Of a stretch of DNA of 64,000 bases, positions 49,733 through 58,263 are shown piece by piece. Position 1 is the first letter of the stretch; each line of letters starts with the position of its first letter. This stretch comes from Actinomadura violacea (GTDB taxonomy: Bacteria > Actinomycetota > Actinomycetes > Streptosporangiales > Streptosporangiaceae). The stretch lies in NCBI RefSeq assembly GCF_017573465.1, contig NZ_JAGEPF010000034.1, positions 1 through 64,000 of the forward strand. Reading direction: 5' to 3'. The position numbers and the translations under genes are program-made. Under the pieces are notes generated by a model. The model made no database searches and had not been told where the DNA came from. It saw only the letters and a program-made list of their open reading frames with translations.

Positions 49733-49835
49733 CCGGTGGGGCGAAGCCGAAGGCGAGCCCCACCGGGAAGCTCGCGAAGCGAGGTCGCGCTCGCCCAAGA
49801 ACGGTCGAGGGGCGAGCCGCCAGGCGAGCCCCTCG
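49733..49835. repeat. Two similar hairpins downstream of the binding-protein gene
   Basis: GGTGGGGC pairs with GCCCCACC (near 49735-49764), and GAGGGGC with GCCCCTC (near 49808-49835). Each encloses a similar loop ending AGGCGA. Both follow the same plan, so they may be copies of one short element or a two-part terminator. Confidence 0.5.
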
Positions 49836-49848
49836 GGCCGGGCTTGAA

Positions 49849-50229
49849 TTAAGTGGAGCGCGCCCGACCGCCCCCAGCCGGGCGCGCTCCTCGGGTGGTC
49901 CCGGGCGTCCCCCCGAAGGCCCGGGTCACCCTTCTCCCTGGAGAGACCTCCACGACGACGGCGTCGATGGCCGTCGTCCGCGCCGCGGCCGGCTCCCCGG
50001 CCGGCCGTCCGGCGTTCGTGAGCGGCTCCCGGGGGCCCCGCGGCGTGCGGGGTGCCGGCGGGGCGGGTGCGCAGTCGTCGCACGCGAACACCCCGGACGA
50101 GTCCGGCAGTCGGCCGATGCGGACGCGCGGCCGGGGCCATTTCTTGCGGCAGACGACGCAGGCGTCGCCGAGGCGCTGAGCGGTGCTCAGCGTTCCCGGG
50201 TCGAACGTCGGCTCGCCCGTCCGGTCCAT
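49849..50229 (-). CDS. Small zinc-ribbon protein next to dxr
   Basis: 126 residues. A four-cysteine module, CVVCRKKWPRPRVRIGRL then FACDDC (about 24-53), is a likely zinc ribbon; the rest is proline/arginine-rich. Function unknown. ATG at 50229, with a G-rich site, is divergent from dxr. The last codons contain the 12-bp hairpin at 49855-49890. Confidence 0.65.
   Translation of the reverse strand: MDRTGEPTFDPGTLSTAQRLGDACVVCRKKWPRPRVRIGRLPDSSGVFACDDCAPAPPAPRTPRGPREPLTNAGRPAGEPAAARTTAIDAVVVEVSPGRRVTRAFGGTPGTTRGARPAGGGRARST
49855..49890. terminator. 12-bp GC hairpin at a convergent gene end
   Basis: GGAGCGCGCCCG and CGGGCGCGCTCC pair perfectly around a 12-base loop, followed on the minus strand by the stop codon and an AT-rich TTAATTC. 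Likely terminator for the zinc-ribbon gene. Confidence 0.6.
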
Positions 50230-50387
50230 GTCCCCATCCCCCTGGCGGGAGTCGAATCACGTCACTCCTTTATAGGCGTGGACGGGTGTTGTCCCTGCTA
50301 GTGAAGGTGAAAAGGGCGGCAAAGGCTCTCGTGCCGGCACCCGTTCAAGATCATCGCGAGTTAACGGCCGGGGCGGCCCGCGCGGCG

Positions 50388-51629
50388 ATGGCCGACAATG
50401 GTCCGGTGATGTCTCCCTCTGGCGCCGCAGCGCCCACCGCACGCGAACTGGTCGTCCTCGGCTCCACCGGCTCGATCGGGACCCAGGCCCTCGACGTCGT
50501 CCGCCGCGCACCCGGCCGGTTCCGGGTGGCGGGGCTGGCGGCGGGCGGTGAGCGGGTCGGGCTGCTGGCCGAGCAGGCGCTGGAGTTCCGCCCGGAGGTC
50601 GTCGCGGTGGCGAAGGCGTCCGCCGCGCAGGAGCTGCAACTGGCCTTCTACGCCGAGGCCAAGCGGCGCGGCTACGCCTCCGGCGACTACGCCATCCCGA
50701 AGATCGTCGCGGGTCCCGAGGCGGTCGCCGAGGTGGCGGCGTGGCCGTGCGACGTGGTGCTGAACGGTGTGACGGGCGCGCTCGGCCTGGCGTCCACGCT
50801 GGCCGCGCTCGACGCGGGCCGCACCCTCGCGCTCGCCAACAAGGAGTCGCTCATCATCGGCGGGCCGCTGGTGAAGGAGCGGGCGCGGCCGGGGCAGATC
50901 GTCCCGGTCGACTCCGAGCACTCGGCGCTCGCGCAGTGCCTGCGCGGCGGCGGCGCGGACGAGGTGCGGCGGCTGGTGCTGACCGCCAGCGGCGGCCCGT
51001 TCCGCGGCCGGCCCCGCGCCGAGCTGGCCGACGTCACGCCGGAGCAGGCGATGAAGCACCCGACCTGGGACATGGGCCCGGTCATCACCATCAACTCCGC
51101 GACCCTGGTCAACAAGGGCCTGGAGGTCATCGAGGCGCACCTGCTGTTCGACGTCCCGATGGACCGGATCGACGTGGTGGTGCACCCGCAGTCGATGATC
51201 CACTCGATGGTGGAGTTCACCGACGGGTCGACGCTCGCGCAGGCGAGCCCGCCGGACATGCGGCTGCCGATCGCGCTCGGCATCGACTGGCCCGACCGCG
51301 TTCCGGGCGCCGCGGCCGCCGTCGACTGGACGCGGGCGCACACCTGGGAGTTCTTCCCGCTCGACGACGAGGCGTTCCCCGCCGTCGCGCTCGCCCGCCG
51401 CGCCGGCGAGCTCGGCGGGACGGTCCCCGCCGTTTACAACGCGGCCAACGAGGAATGTGTGGAGGCGTTCCGCGCCGGACGGCTGCCGTTCCTGGGGATA
51501 GTCGACACGATCACGCGGGTAATGGAGGAGCACGGGTCCGGCGCGTCCGGCGAGCTGACGCTGGACGACGTGCTGGCCGCCGACGGCTGGGCGCGCGCAC
51601 GGACCAGGGAAGCGACCGGCCTGGGCTGA
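50388..51629 (+). CDS. dxr: 1-deoxy-D-xylulose 5-phosphate reductoisomerase
   Basis: A 413-residue enzyme of the MEP isoprenoid pathway making 2-C-methyl-D-erythritol 4-phosphate with NADPH. Motifs: LGSTGSIGTQALDVV (nucleotide binding), LANKESLIIGG, VDSEHSALAQC (metal site), TASGGPFRG, HPTWDMGPVITINSATLVNKG, and HPQSMIHSMVE. The start is uncertain: ATG at 50388 and 50409 and GTG at 50406 are all in frame, none with a good ribosome site. It heads the conserved dxr-M50-ispG series. Confidence 0.95.
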   Translation: MADNGPVMSPSGAAAPTARELVVLGSTGSIGTQALDVVRRAPGRFRVAGLAAGGERVGLLAEQALEFRPEVVAVAKASAAQELQLAFYAEAKRRGYASGDYAIPKIVAGPEAVAEVAAWPCDVVLNGVTGALGLASTLAALDAGRTLALANKESLIIGGPLVKERARPGQIVPVDSEHSALAQCLRGGGADEVRRLVLTASGGPFRGRPRAELADVTPEQAMKHPTWDMGPVITINSATLVNKGLEVIEAHLLFDVPMDRIDVVVHPQSMIHSMVEFTDGSTLAQASPPDMRLPIALGIDWPDRVPGAAAAVDWTRAHTWEFFPLDDEAFPAVALARRAGELGGTVPAVYNAANEECVEAFRAGRLPFLGIVDTITRVMEEHGSGASGELTLDDVLAADGWARARTREATGLG

Positions 51630-51696
51630 GCCCCGCGGGGCCGGCCGGGCGCGGGGGAGATCCCTCGGGCGGGACCGAACCCGGAAGGGGGATCGG

Positions 51697-52896
51697 ATGG
51701 CCTTCGCCTTGGGCGCGGTGGCGTTCGTCGTCGCGCTGCTGGTGTCGGTGATGCTCCACGAGGGCGGGCACCTGCTCACCGCCAAGCGGTTCGGGATGAA
51801 GGCCACGCAGTACTTCGTCGGGTTCGGCCCGACGCTGTGGTCCCGTACGCGCGGCGAGACCGAGTACGGGGTCAAGGCGATCCCGCTCGGCGGCTTCGTC
51901 AAGATCATCGGGTACACGCCGCTGGAGGAGGTCGACGAGGCCGACCGGCCGCGCGCGTTCTACCGGCAGCCCGCCGGGCGGCGCGCGATCGTCATCGCCG
52001 CCGGCGTCGTGGTGAACTTCGTGTTCGCGTTCGTGCTGCTCATGGTGATGGCGATGACGGTCGGCGTCCGCCAGCCCGGCACGGTGACCACGACCGTGGA
52101 CCAGGTCAGCGCGTGCGTGCCGGCCCGGCTGCAGGACGGCTGCGGCGGCGGGCGGCCGGAGTCCCCGGCGAAGGCCGCCGGGCTGCGCGCGGGCGACCGG
52201 GTCCTGTCCTTCAACGGCACGCCGGTGGCGAACTGGGACGAGTTGCGCGACGCGATCGACAAGGCCGAACCAGGGCAGACGGTGCCGGTGGTCGTGCAGC
52301 GCGCCGGGGCGCCCGCGCCGGTGCCGCTGCGGATCCATCTGGCGGCCGTCGGCGGGGAGCCGTTCGTCGGGCTGTCGGCGCGGGTCGTCGGCTCCGGCTA
52401 CGAGCGGACGGGCCCGATCAACGCGGCGGTGTTCGCGAGCCGCGGCATCGGCAGGACCGTGCAGAGTATGGGCCAGATCGTGGTGGACCTGCCGTCGGCG
52501 ATCCCGAAGCTGTTCACCCCCGAGCGGCAGAGCTCGCCCGGCGGCCAGGTCGGCAGCGTGGTCGGCGCGACGGAGGTGTCGGGGCAGATCTTCTCCTCGC
52601 ACAGCACCGTCCGCGACAAGGTCGCCCTGTATCTGTCGCTGGTCGTTTCGGTAAACATCTTCCTAGGGGCGCTCAACGTCGTGCCTCTGCTGCCGCTGGA
52701 CGGCGGGCATCTCGCGGTGGTCGCCTACGAGCGGTTGCGGGTGCGCTTCAACGGCATCCGGGGGCGCCCGGATCCGGGCACCGTCGATATGACGAAGCTC
52801 ATGCCCTTGACGTATCTGGCGGTCCTGGTGCTGGTGGGGCTCGGCGTGCTGCTGATCCTCGCGGATCTGGTCAACCCGCTGCAGATGCCGCAATGA
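51697..52896 (+). CDS. Site-2 protease, M50 family (RseP/Rip1-like)
   Basis: A 399-residue intramembrane metalloprotease. The zinc motif HEGGH (H21, E22, H25) lies in the first membrane helix; a PDZ domain (about 150-225: AAGLRAGDRVLSFNGTPVAN) follows the second; the third zinc ligand region is NVVPLLPLDGGH, then a last helix (YLAVLVLVGLGVLLILADLV). Rip1 in mycobacteria cleaves anti-sigma factors. AAGGGGG precedes the ATG. Its place between dxr and ispG is conserved in actinobacteria. Confidence 0.95.
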   Translation: MAFALGAVAFVVALLVSVMLHEGGHLLTAKRFGMKATQYFVGFGPTLWSRTRGETEYGVKAIPLGGFVKIIGYTPLEEVDEADRPRAFYRQPAGRRAIVIAAGVVVNFVFAFVLLMVMAMTVGVRQPGTVTTTVDQVSACVPARLQDGCGGGRPESPAKAAGLRAGDRVLSFNGTPVANWDELRDAIDKAEPGQTVPVVVQRAGAPAPVPLRIHLAAVGGEPFVGLSARVVGSGYERTGPINAAVFASRGIGRTVQSMGQIVVDLPSAIPKLFTPERQSSPGGQVGSVVGATEVSGQIFSSHSTVRDKVALYLSLVVSVNIFLGALNVVPLLPLDGGHLAVVAYERLRVRFNGIRGRPDPGTVDMTKLMPLTYLAVLVLVGLGVLLILADLVNPLQMPQ

Positions 52897-53006
52897 GCGC
52901 GAAGGTTTACCGTACGTAGCCGAGCGGTCACACTATTCCATGCCGGTCGCCGTCACCTCATCCATGCGGGGCGCCTAGGCTGGGCAAAGCGAGTCAGAGG
53001 AGAGGG

Positions 53007-54200
53007 ATGAGCGTTTCACTGGGTATTCCGACGGTCCGCGGCGAGGGCGACGGACAGGAGGCGCAGAGCCTGGTCGCGACGCGCCGCAGGTCGCGCCAGA
53101 TCATGGTCGGGAACGTGCCGGTCGGGGGCGACGCCCCCGTGTCGGTGCAGTCGATGACCACGACCCTCACCGCCGACGTCAACGCCACGCTGCAGCAGAT
53201 CGCGGAGCTGACCGCGTCGGGCTGCCAGATCGTCCGGGTGGCGGTGCCGTCGCAGGACGACGCCGAGGCGCTGCCCGCGATCGCGAAGAAGTCCCCGATC
53301 CCGGTCATTGCCGACATCCACTTCCAGCCGAAGTACGTGTTCGCGGCGATCGACGCGGGCTGCGCGGCGGTCCGGGTCAACCCGGGCAACATCAAGAAGT
53401 TCGACGACAAGGTCGGCGAGATCGCGCGCGCCGCGCAGGACGCGGGCGTGCCGATCCGGATCGGGGTGAACGCCGGCTCGCTGGACAAGCGGCTGCTGGA
53501 GAAGTACGGCAAGGCCACCCCGGACGCGCTGGTGGAGTCGGCGCTGTGGGAGTGCTCGCTGTTCGAGGAGCACGGCTTCCGGGACATCAAGATCTCGGTG
53601 AAGCACAACGACCCGGTCGTGATGATCCAGGCGTACCGCAAGCTCGCCGCCGCGTGCGAGTACCCGCTGCACCTCGGCGTCACCGAGGCGGGGCCCGCGT
53701 TCCAGGGCACGGTGAAGTCGGCGGTGGCGTTCGGCGCGCTGCTGAGCGAGGGGATCGGCGACACGATCCGGGTGTCGCTGTCGGCGCCTCCGGTCGAGGA
53801 GGTCAAGGTCGGCACGGCGATCCTGGAGTCGCTCGGGCTGCGCCAGCGCGGCCTGGAGATCGTGTCGTGCCCGTCGTGCGGGCGCGCGCAGGTGGACGTG
53901 TACACGCTGGCCGAGCAGGTCACCGCGGGCCTGAAGGACTTCCCGGTGCCGCTGCGCGTCGCGGTGATGGGCTGCGTCGTGAACGGGCCCGGCGAGGCGC
54001 GGGAGGCCGACCTCGGCGTCGCGTCCGGCAACGGCAAGGGCCAGATCTTCGTCAAGGGCGAGGTCGTCAAGACGGTGCCGGAGGCGCAGATCGTGGAGAC
54101 GCTGATCGAGGAGGCCATGCGCATCGCCGACGACATGGGCATCGAGATCGGCGAGGACGGGTCGGTGTCCGGCCCGGGCGCGCAGGTCGTGGTGAGCTGA
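53007..54200 (+). CDS. ispG: 4-hydroxy-3-methylbut-2-enyl diphosphate synthase (IspG)
   Basis: A 397-residue iron-sulfur enzyme of the MEP pathway. TIM-barrel motifs include MTTTLTADVNATLQQIAEL, VIADIHFQ and RVNPGNIK; the 4Fe-4S ligands are C288, C291 (SCPSCGRAQ) and C323 (MGCVVNGPGEA) with E330. ATG at 53007 follows GAGGAGAG. Immediately downstream is an intrinsic terminator. Confidence 0.97.
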   Translation: MSVSLGIPTVRGEGDGQEAQSLVATRRRSRQIMVGNVPVGGDAPVSVQSMTTTLTADVNATLQQIAELTASGCQIVRVAVPSQDDAEALPAIAKKSPIPVIADIHFQPKYVFAAIDAGCAAVRVNPGNIKKFDDKVGEIARAAQDAGVPIRIGVNAGSLDKRLLEKYGKATPDALVESALWECSLFEEHGFRDIKISVKHNDPVVMIQAYRKLAAACEYPLHLGVTEAGPAFQGTVKSAVAFGALLSEGIGDTIRVSLSAPPVEEVKVGTAILESLGLRQRGLEIVSCPSCGRAQVDVYTLAEQVTAGLKDFPVPLRVAVMGCVVNGPGEAREADLGVASGNGKGQIFVKGEVVKTVPEAQIVETLIEEAMRIADDMGIEIGEDGSVSGPGAQVVVS

Positions 54201-54300
54201 CGCATCGGCGCCGCGTCGCGCGCCGTGTCGTGCGCCGTGTCGTGCGCCGAGGGGGCGTGACGTGACGGCCGTGGCCGTGTAGGCGGTCTTGGACGGACCT

Positions 54301-54338
54301 AAAAGGGTCCTCGGGTGATGAGCCCGAGGGCCCTTTTT
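54301..54338 (+). terminator. Intrinsic terminator after ispG
   Basis: AAAAGGGTCCTCGGG, a seven-base loop, then CCCGAGGGCCCTTTTT: an 11-bp GC stem with one G-U pair, extended by A-T pairs and ending in five Ts. The A-tract on the other arm would let it work in both directions. Confidence 0.9.
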
Positions 54339-54448
54339 CGCGTTGTGGCCGGTCGACGCGGGTGCCGGCGCCCGCCGCCGCGCCGCCCGCCGCGCGGGCG
54401 ACCGGCGGAACGCCCGGAAACGGGACGTTCGCGCTGATCACAAAGTTC

Positions 54449-54524
54449 CGTGGATCTTGTCACGATTCGGCATCTGCTCACGACAAGCTCTGTCGTCCGA
54501 CTTGTCCGTAGGACAACAATCTTC
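54449..54524 (+). promoter_or_regulatory. Conserved upstream block, copy 1
   Basis: Begins with the 19 bases CGTGGATCTTGTCACGATT, which recur exactly at 56362 upstream of the next paralogue. Exactly 67 bases after the start of each copy comes ACAATCT(T/C)CAC. The equal spacing argues for a shared promoter or leader structure. Confidence 0.6.
54502..54516. promoter_or_regulatory. Inverted repeat TTGTCC-gta-GGACAA
   Basis: A perfect 6-bp dyad with a three-base centre between the conserved block and the first S33 gene. It is absent upstream of the second paralogue, so it may be a gene-specific operator. Confidence 0.4.
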
Positions 54525-54576
54525 ACTTGTTTACCCAAATGTCTGACTCATCCGAGTCGACAGGTTAGGGGGATAT

Positions 54577-56232
54577 GTGAAGAGGACTGTCGTCGTGGCC
54601 GCGGTGGCCGGGCTCGGGCTGACCGGGCTCGGCACCGCGAGCGCACAGGCCGCGGGCCCCTCCGCGGCCCGGGGTTTCGACCCCGCCGCGGTCAAGTGGC
54701 ACGCCTGCCCGGCGGACTTCGTCCAGCAGGTCCACGACCTGTACGACGGGCTGTACCCGGTCTCCAAGATCGTGCAGTGCGGCGAGCTGCAGGTGCCGCT
54801 GGACTACGCGCAGCCGAACGGCAAGAAGATCACGCTGCAGCTGACCCGCACCCCGCACACCGGCACCGGCGCCGCCAAGGGCGACATGCTGGTGAACCCG
54901 GGCGGCCCGGGCGGCGGCGGCGCGCTGTTCGGCCCGCGGGTGTTCGCGCAGAACTCCGCCGCGCTGAAGGACGCCTACAACGTCATCGGGTTCGACCCGC
55001 GCGGCGTCGGCATGAGCGTCCCGGCGCTCAGCTGCGACCCGAACTACACCAACGCCCCCCGGCCCGACTACGGCACCGGTGACCGCGCCTCGGTCTCCGT
55101 CTGGCTGAAGAAGTCCAAGGGCTACACGGACGCGTGCAAGAAGGCCGACAAGATCGGCCTGATGAACCACATCAAGACGACCGACTCCGTGCGCGACATG
55201 GAGTCGATCCGCAAGGCGCTGAGCGACAAGAAGCTCGACTACTACGGCGCCTCGTACGGCACCTACCTCGGCTCGGTCTACGCGACGATGTTCCCGAAGA
55301 CCGTGGGCCGGATGGTGCTGGACGGCAATGTCGGCCCGAAGGGCGTGTGGTACCAGGCCAACCTGGACCAGGACGTCCAGTTCGACAAGAACATGGACTA
55401 CTACTTCGGGTGGATCGCCAAGTACGACTCGGTCTACCACCTGGGCAAGACGCAGAGCACGGTGCGCTCGTTCTTCTACAAGCTGCGCGCGACGCTCAAG
55501 ACCAAGCCGGTGTACTACACCGACCCGAGCAGCGGCCAGAAGTTCGCCGTCGGCCCGGACGAGCTGACCGACGCGATCCAGAACGCCGCGTACCGCCGCA
55601 GCCAGTCGCTGTGGAACGGCTACGCGGTGGGCCTGGAGGCCTACAAGACCGGTGACGCCGCCACCTTCGTGGGCACGTTCGGCGCGCAGACGACCGGCGG
55701 TGCGGACGACAACGAGTTCGCCGTCTACAACGCCGTGCAGTGCACCGACGTCCAGTGGCCGGGCTGGCCGAAGTGGGAGCGGGACAACGTCCGGATCAAC
55801 CGGAAGCACCCGTTCCTCACGTGGAGCAACGTGTGGTTCAACGCGCCGTGCCTCACCTGGCCCGCCAAGGCCGGCACGCCGGTGGACGTGGGGCGCAACC
55901 GCGACCTGCCGCGCAACATCCTGCAGTTCGAGGGCAGCGAGGACGCGGCGACGCCGCTCGCCGGCGCGCTCGACATGCACCGCCGGCTGAAGGGCTCGCA
56001 GCTGGTGATCCAGGACGGCGACCGCACGCACTGCATCGTGCACCGCGGTTCGGCGGCCGTGGACGCCATCTTCGACCGGTACTTCCTGACCGGGGAGCGT
56101 CCGGGGCAGTCCATCACGCACGTCCCGCAGCTCGGCGACCCGGTGCCGCCGGCGCAGACGTCCGCCAAGGCCAAGTCGCTGTCCACGACGGCGACGAAGG
56201 TGGCGCGGCTGACCGACGACGTCATCCGCTGA
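54577..56232 (+). CDS. Secreted S33 tripeptidyl-aminopeptidase-like alpha/beta hydrolase 1
   Basis: A 551-residue protein with a Sec signal peptide (basic start, AAVAGLGLTGLGTASAQA). The fold of Streptomyces tripeptidyl aminopeptidase and SlpD/SlpE: oxyanion loop NPGGPGGGG (107-115), IGFDPRGVG, nucleophile elbow GASYGTYLG (S226), acid in SEDAATPLAG and histidine in DRTHC. It should release short peptides outside the cell. The nucleophile elbow has A where the paralogues have F or Y. GTG at 54577 follows AGGGGG. It is followed by a terminator, so it is transcribed alone. Confidence 0.88.
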   Translation: MKRTVVVAAVAGLGLTGLGTASAQAAGPSAARGFDPAAVKWHACPADFVQQVHDLYDGLYPVSKIVQCGELQVPLDYAQPNGKKITLQLTRTPHTGTGAAKGDMLVNPGGPGGGGALFGPRVFAQNSAALKDAYNVIGFDPRGVGMSVPALSCDPNYTNAPRPDYGTGDRASVSVWLKKSKGYTDACKKADKIGLMNHIKTTDSVRDMESIRKALSDKKLDYYGASYGTYLGSVYATMFPKTVGRMVLDGNVGPKGVWYQANLDQDVQFDKNMDYYFGWIAKYDSVYHLGKTQSTVRSFFYKLRATLKTKPVYYTDPSSGQKFAVGPDELTDAIQNAAYRRSQSLWNGYAVGLEAYKTGDAATFVGTFGAQTTGGADDNEFAVYNAVQCTDVQWPGWPKWERDNVRINRKHPFLTWSNVWFNAPCLTWPAKAGTPVDVGRNRDLPRNILQFEGSEDAATPLAGALDMHRRLKGSQLVIQDGDRTHCIVHRGSAAVDAIFDRYFLTGERPGQSITHVPQLGDPVPPAQTSAKAKSLSTTATKVARLTDDVIR

Positions 56233-56274
56233 ACACCGTGACCGGCTGATCCAGCCGGCCGCGGAACGTCCGGG

Positions 56275-56306
56275 GAGGGCCCCGGGGAGCGATCCCCGGG
56301 GCCCTC
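56275..56306 (+). terminator. 14-bp perfect hairpin after S33 gene 1
   Basis: GAGGGCCCCGGGGA pairs with TCCCCGGGGCCCTC around a GCGA tetraloop; only TT follows. A strong GC-rich terminator-like structure. Confidence 0.75.
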
Positions 56307-56361
56307 TTCGCATGCCGGCCGGGCGCCGGTGCCGCCGGCGCGGGCCAACATCACGAACATT

Positions 56362-56437
56362 CGTGGATCTTGTCACGATTTCGCATCTGGTCGCGAACGA
56401 CTCTCCCGCCATATCGCCCAGAACCGCCACAATCTCC
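56362..56437 (+). promoter_or_regulatory. Conserved upstream block, copy 2
   Basis: Same 19-base beginning as at 54449, then CGCATCTGGTC with a few changes, then ACAATCTCCAC 67 bases from the start. It precedes the second S33 gene by about 90 bases. Confidence 0.6.
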
Positions 56438-56523
56438 ACGCAACTCACGCATCCGCATCATCGGCGCTGCTCCCCCCTCCGAGCCCGACCGGGGCTCCGG
56501 AGCCGCCGATCCGAGGGGGTCAA

Positions 56524-58125
56524 GTGAAGAGGATCGTCATCGTCACGGCCGCCGCCGCCGTGGCGGCCGGCGGCACCGTCGCCGCCGTCTCCGCGAACGC
56601 CGCCACCGGCCCGTCCGGGGCCGGCCTGGTCGCGGCGAGCGGCATCAACTGGGGCAAGTGCGAGGTCACCGGGCCGGACGACCCGATGAACAAGGCCCAG
56701 TGCGCCCAGGTCAAGGTGCCGCTCGACTACCGGCACCCGAACGGCCGCAAGATCTCCATCGCGGTGTCGCGCTACAAGCACACCGACGACAAGAACTACC
56801 AGGGCGTGCTGTTCGTCAACCCGGGCGGCCCCGGCGGCACCGGCATCGAGTACGCGCCCGCCCTGGCGCGCTGGATGGGCGGCGTCGGCCACGCCGCCAC
56901 CGCCGCCAAGTACGACATCATCGGCTTCGACCCCCGCGGCGTCGGGTCCAGCCAGCCGTCGCTGAGCTGCGACAAGACCTGGTACGACCCGGTGCGGCCG
57001 GACTACGTCCCGCACTCGGCCAAGGAAGAGGCCGTCTGGAAGGCCAAGGCCAAGAAGTACGCGCAGGACTGCCAGCGCAAGTGGGGCTGGATGCTGCCGC
57101 ACATGCGCACCACCGACGCCGCCCGCGACGTCGACACCATCCGCGCCGCGCTCGGCCAGCAGAAGCTCAGCTGGTACGGCTTCTCCTACGGCACCTACTA
57201 CGGCGCGACCTACGCCACGCTGTTCCCGAACCGCGTGAAGCACATGGTCCTGGACGGCAACGTCAACCCGAAGACGGTCTGGTACGACGCCCAGCTCGAG
57301 CAGGACAAGGCGTTCGAGCGGAACATGAAGTCCTGGTGGGCGTGGACCGGCAAGTGGGACTCGGTCTACAACCTCGGCAAGTCCGAGAAGGCCGTCGAGG
57401 CCAAGTACTACGCGATCCGCGCCGCGGCGAAGAAGTCCCCGATCGCCGGCAAGATCGGCCCGGACGAGCTGGACGACATCGTCCTCACCGCCGGCTACAA
57501 CACCGGCTACTACATCCCGTTCGCGCAGGCCCTGTCGGACTGGGCGAACAAGAAGGACGCCTCGGGCCTGCTCGACTGGCTGAACACCGGCGGCGAGGAC
57601 AACGACTTCGTCACCTACAACGCCGTCCAGGCGGCCGACGCCAAGTGGCCGCACAACTGGAACAAGTGGCACAACGACGCGGCCAAGCTCTACAAGCAGG
57701 GCTACCACTTCAACACGTGGAGCAACGTCTGGTTCAACGCGCCCGCCGCGTTCTGGCCGTTCCAGGGCGGGCCCGCGCTGAAGCTGAAGGCGAGCAAGAG
57801 CCTGCCCGGCATGCTGCTGGTGCAGTCGTCGCAGGACGCCGCGACCCCGGTCGCCGGCGGCTACAACATGCACAAGGTGTTCCCGTCCTCGCGGCTCGTC
57901 CTCGAGGTCGGCGGCAAGACCCACGCCAACACGCTGAACGGCAACGCGTGCCTGGACGACAAGGTCGCCGCCTACCTCGACAACGGCGCGCTGCCGAAGA
58001 GCAGCAAGGGCGCGGACGCCTACTGCAACGCCGTCCCGGCGCTGAACGACCCGAACCCGACGGCGATGACGGCCAAGGCCGCCGGCGCCGTCCCGGGCAA
58101 GGACCTGCCGGTCGGCCGGCGGTAA
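56524..58125 (+). CDS. Secreted S33 tripeptidyl-aminopeptidase-like alpha/beta hydrolase 2
   Basis: 533 residues; signal peptide MKRIVIVTAAAAVAAGGTVA ending near SANA. Oxyanion loop NPGGPGGTG, IGFDPRGVG, nucleophile elbow GFSYGTYYG (S221), acid near SQDAATPVAGG and histidine in GKTHANT. Close paralogue of gene 1 (same GTG-AAG-AGG start, same upstream block), which points to duplication. GTG at 56524 follows GAGGGGG. Confidence 0.88.
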   Translation: MKRIVIVTAAAAVAAGGTVAAVSANAATGPSGAGLVAASGINWGKCEVTGPDDPMNKAQCAQVKVPLDYRHPNGRKISIAVSRYKHTDDKNYQGVLFVNPGGPGGTGIEYAPALARWMGGVGHAATAAKYDIIGFDPRGVGSSQPSLSCDKTWYDPVRPDYVPHSAKEEAVWKAKAKKYAQDCQRKWGWMLPHMRTTDAARDVDTIRAALGQQKLSWYGFSYGTYYGATYATLFPNRVKHMVLDGNVNPKTVWYDAQLEQDKAFERNMKSWWAWTGKWDSVYNLGKSEKAVEAKYYAIRAAAKKSPIAGKIGPDELDDIVLTAGYNTGYYIPFAQALSDWANKKDASGLLDWLNTGGEDNDFVTYNAVQAADAKWPHNWNKWHNDAAKLYKQGYHFNTWSNVWFNAPAAFWPFQGGPALKLKASKSLPGMLLVQSSQDAATPVAGGYNMHKVFPSSRLVLEVGGKTHANTLNGNACLDDKVAAYLDNGALPKSSKGADAYCNAVPALNDPNPTAMTAKAAGAVPGKDLPVGRR

Positions 58126-58147
58126 CGCCCCGCTTCACCGCGTGACG

Positions 58148-58189
58148 CTCGCGGCGTGCCCGTCCCTTGGCGGACGGGCACGCCGCGAG
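58148..58189 (+). terminator. 18-bp perfect hairpin after S33 gene 2
   Basis: Arms 58148-58165 and 58172-58189 pair completely around a six-base loop and are followed by ATCCGTTTT. Confidence 0.85.
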
Positions 58190-58263
58190 ATCCGTTTTCG
58201 GGCGGAATCGCGCGAACCCCGCGGTTCCCGCGACGCGCGCGGGCGCGCAGGTAGAAAGCGGGG

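Larger units (their letters stand above)
54201..54576. other. Intergenic: ispG terminator and promoter of first S33 peptidase
   Basis: Contains the terminator at 54301-54338, the conserved upstream block at 54449-54524 and an inverted repeat at 54502-54516. No gene seen. Confidence 0.7.

Noticed and set aside
50230..50300. tRNA-like GATTCGACTCCCGCC on the minus strand
   Set aside because: Only a T-arm-like phrase is present. No acceptor, D or anticodon arms can be built around it.
48277..50301. 674-codon frame across the binding-protein gene and beyond
   Set aside because: It is out of frame with the clear lipoprotein and runs arginine/proline-rich through hairpin DNA.
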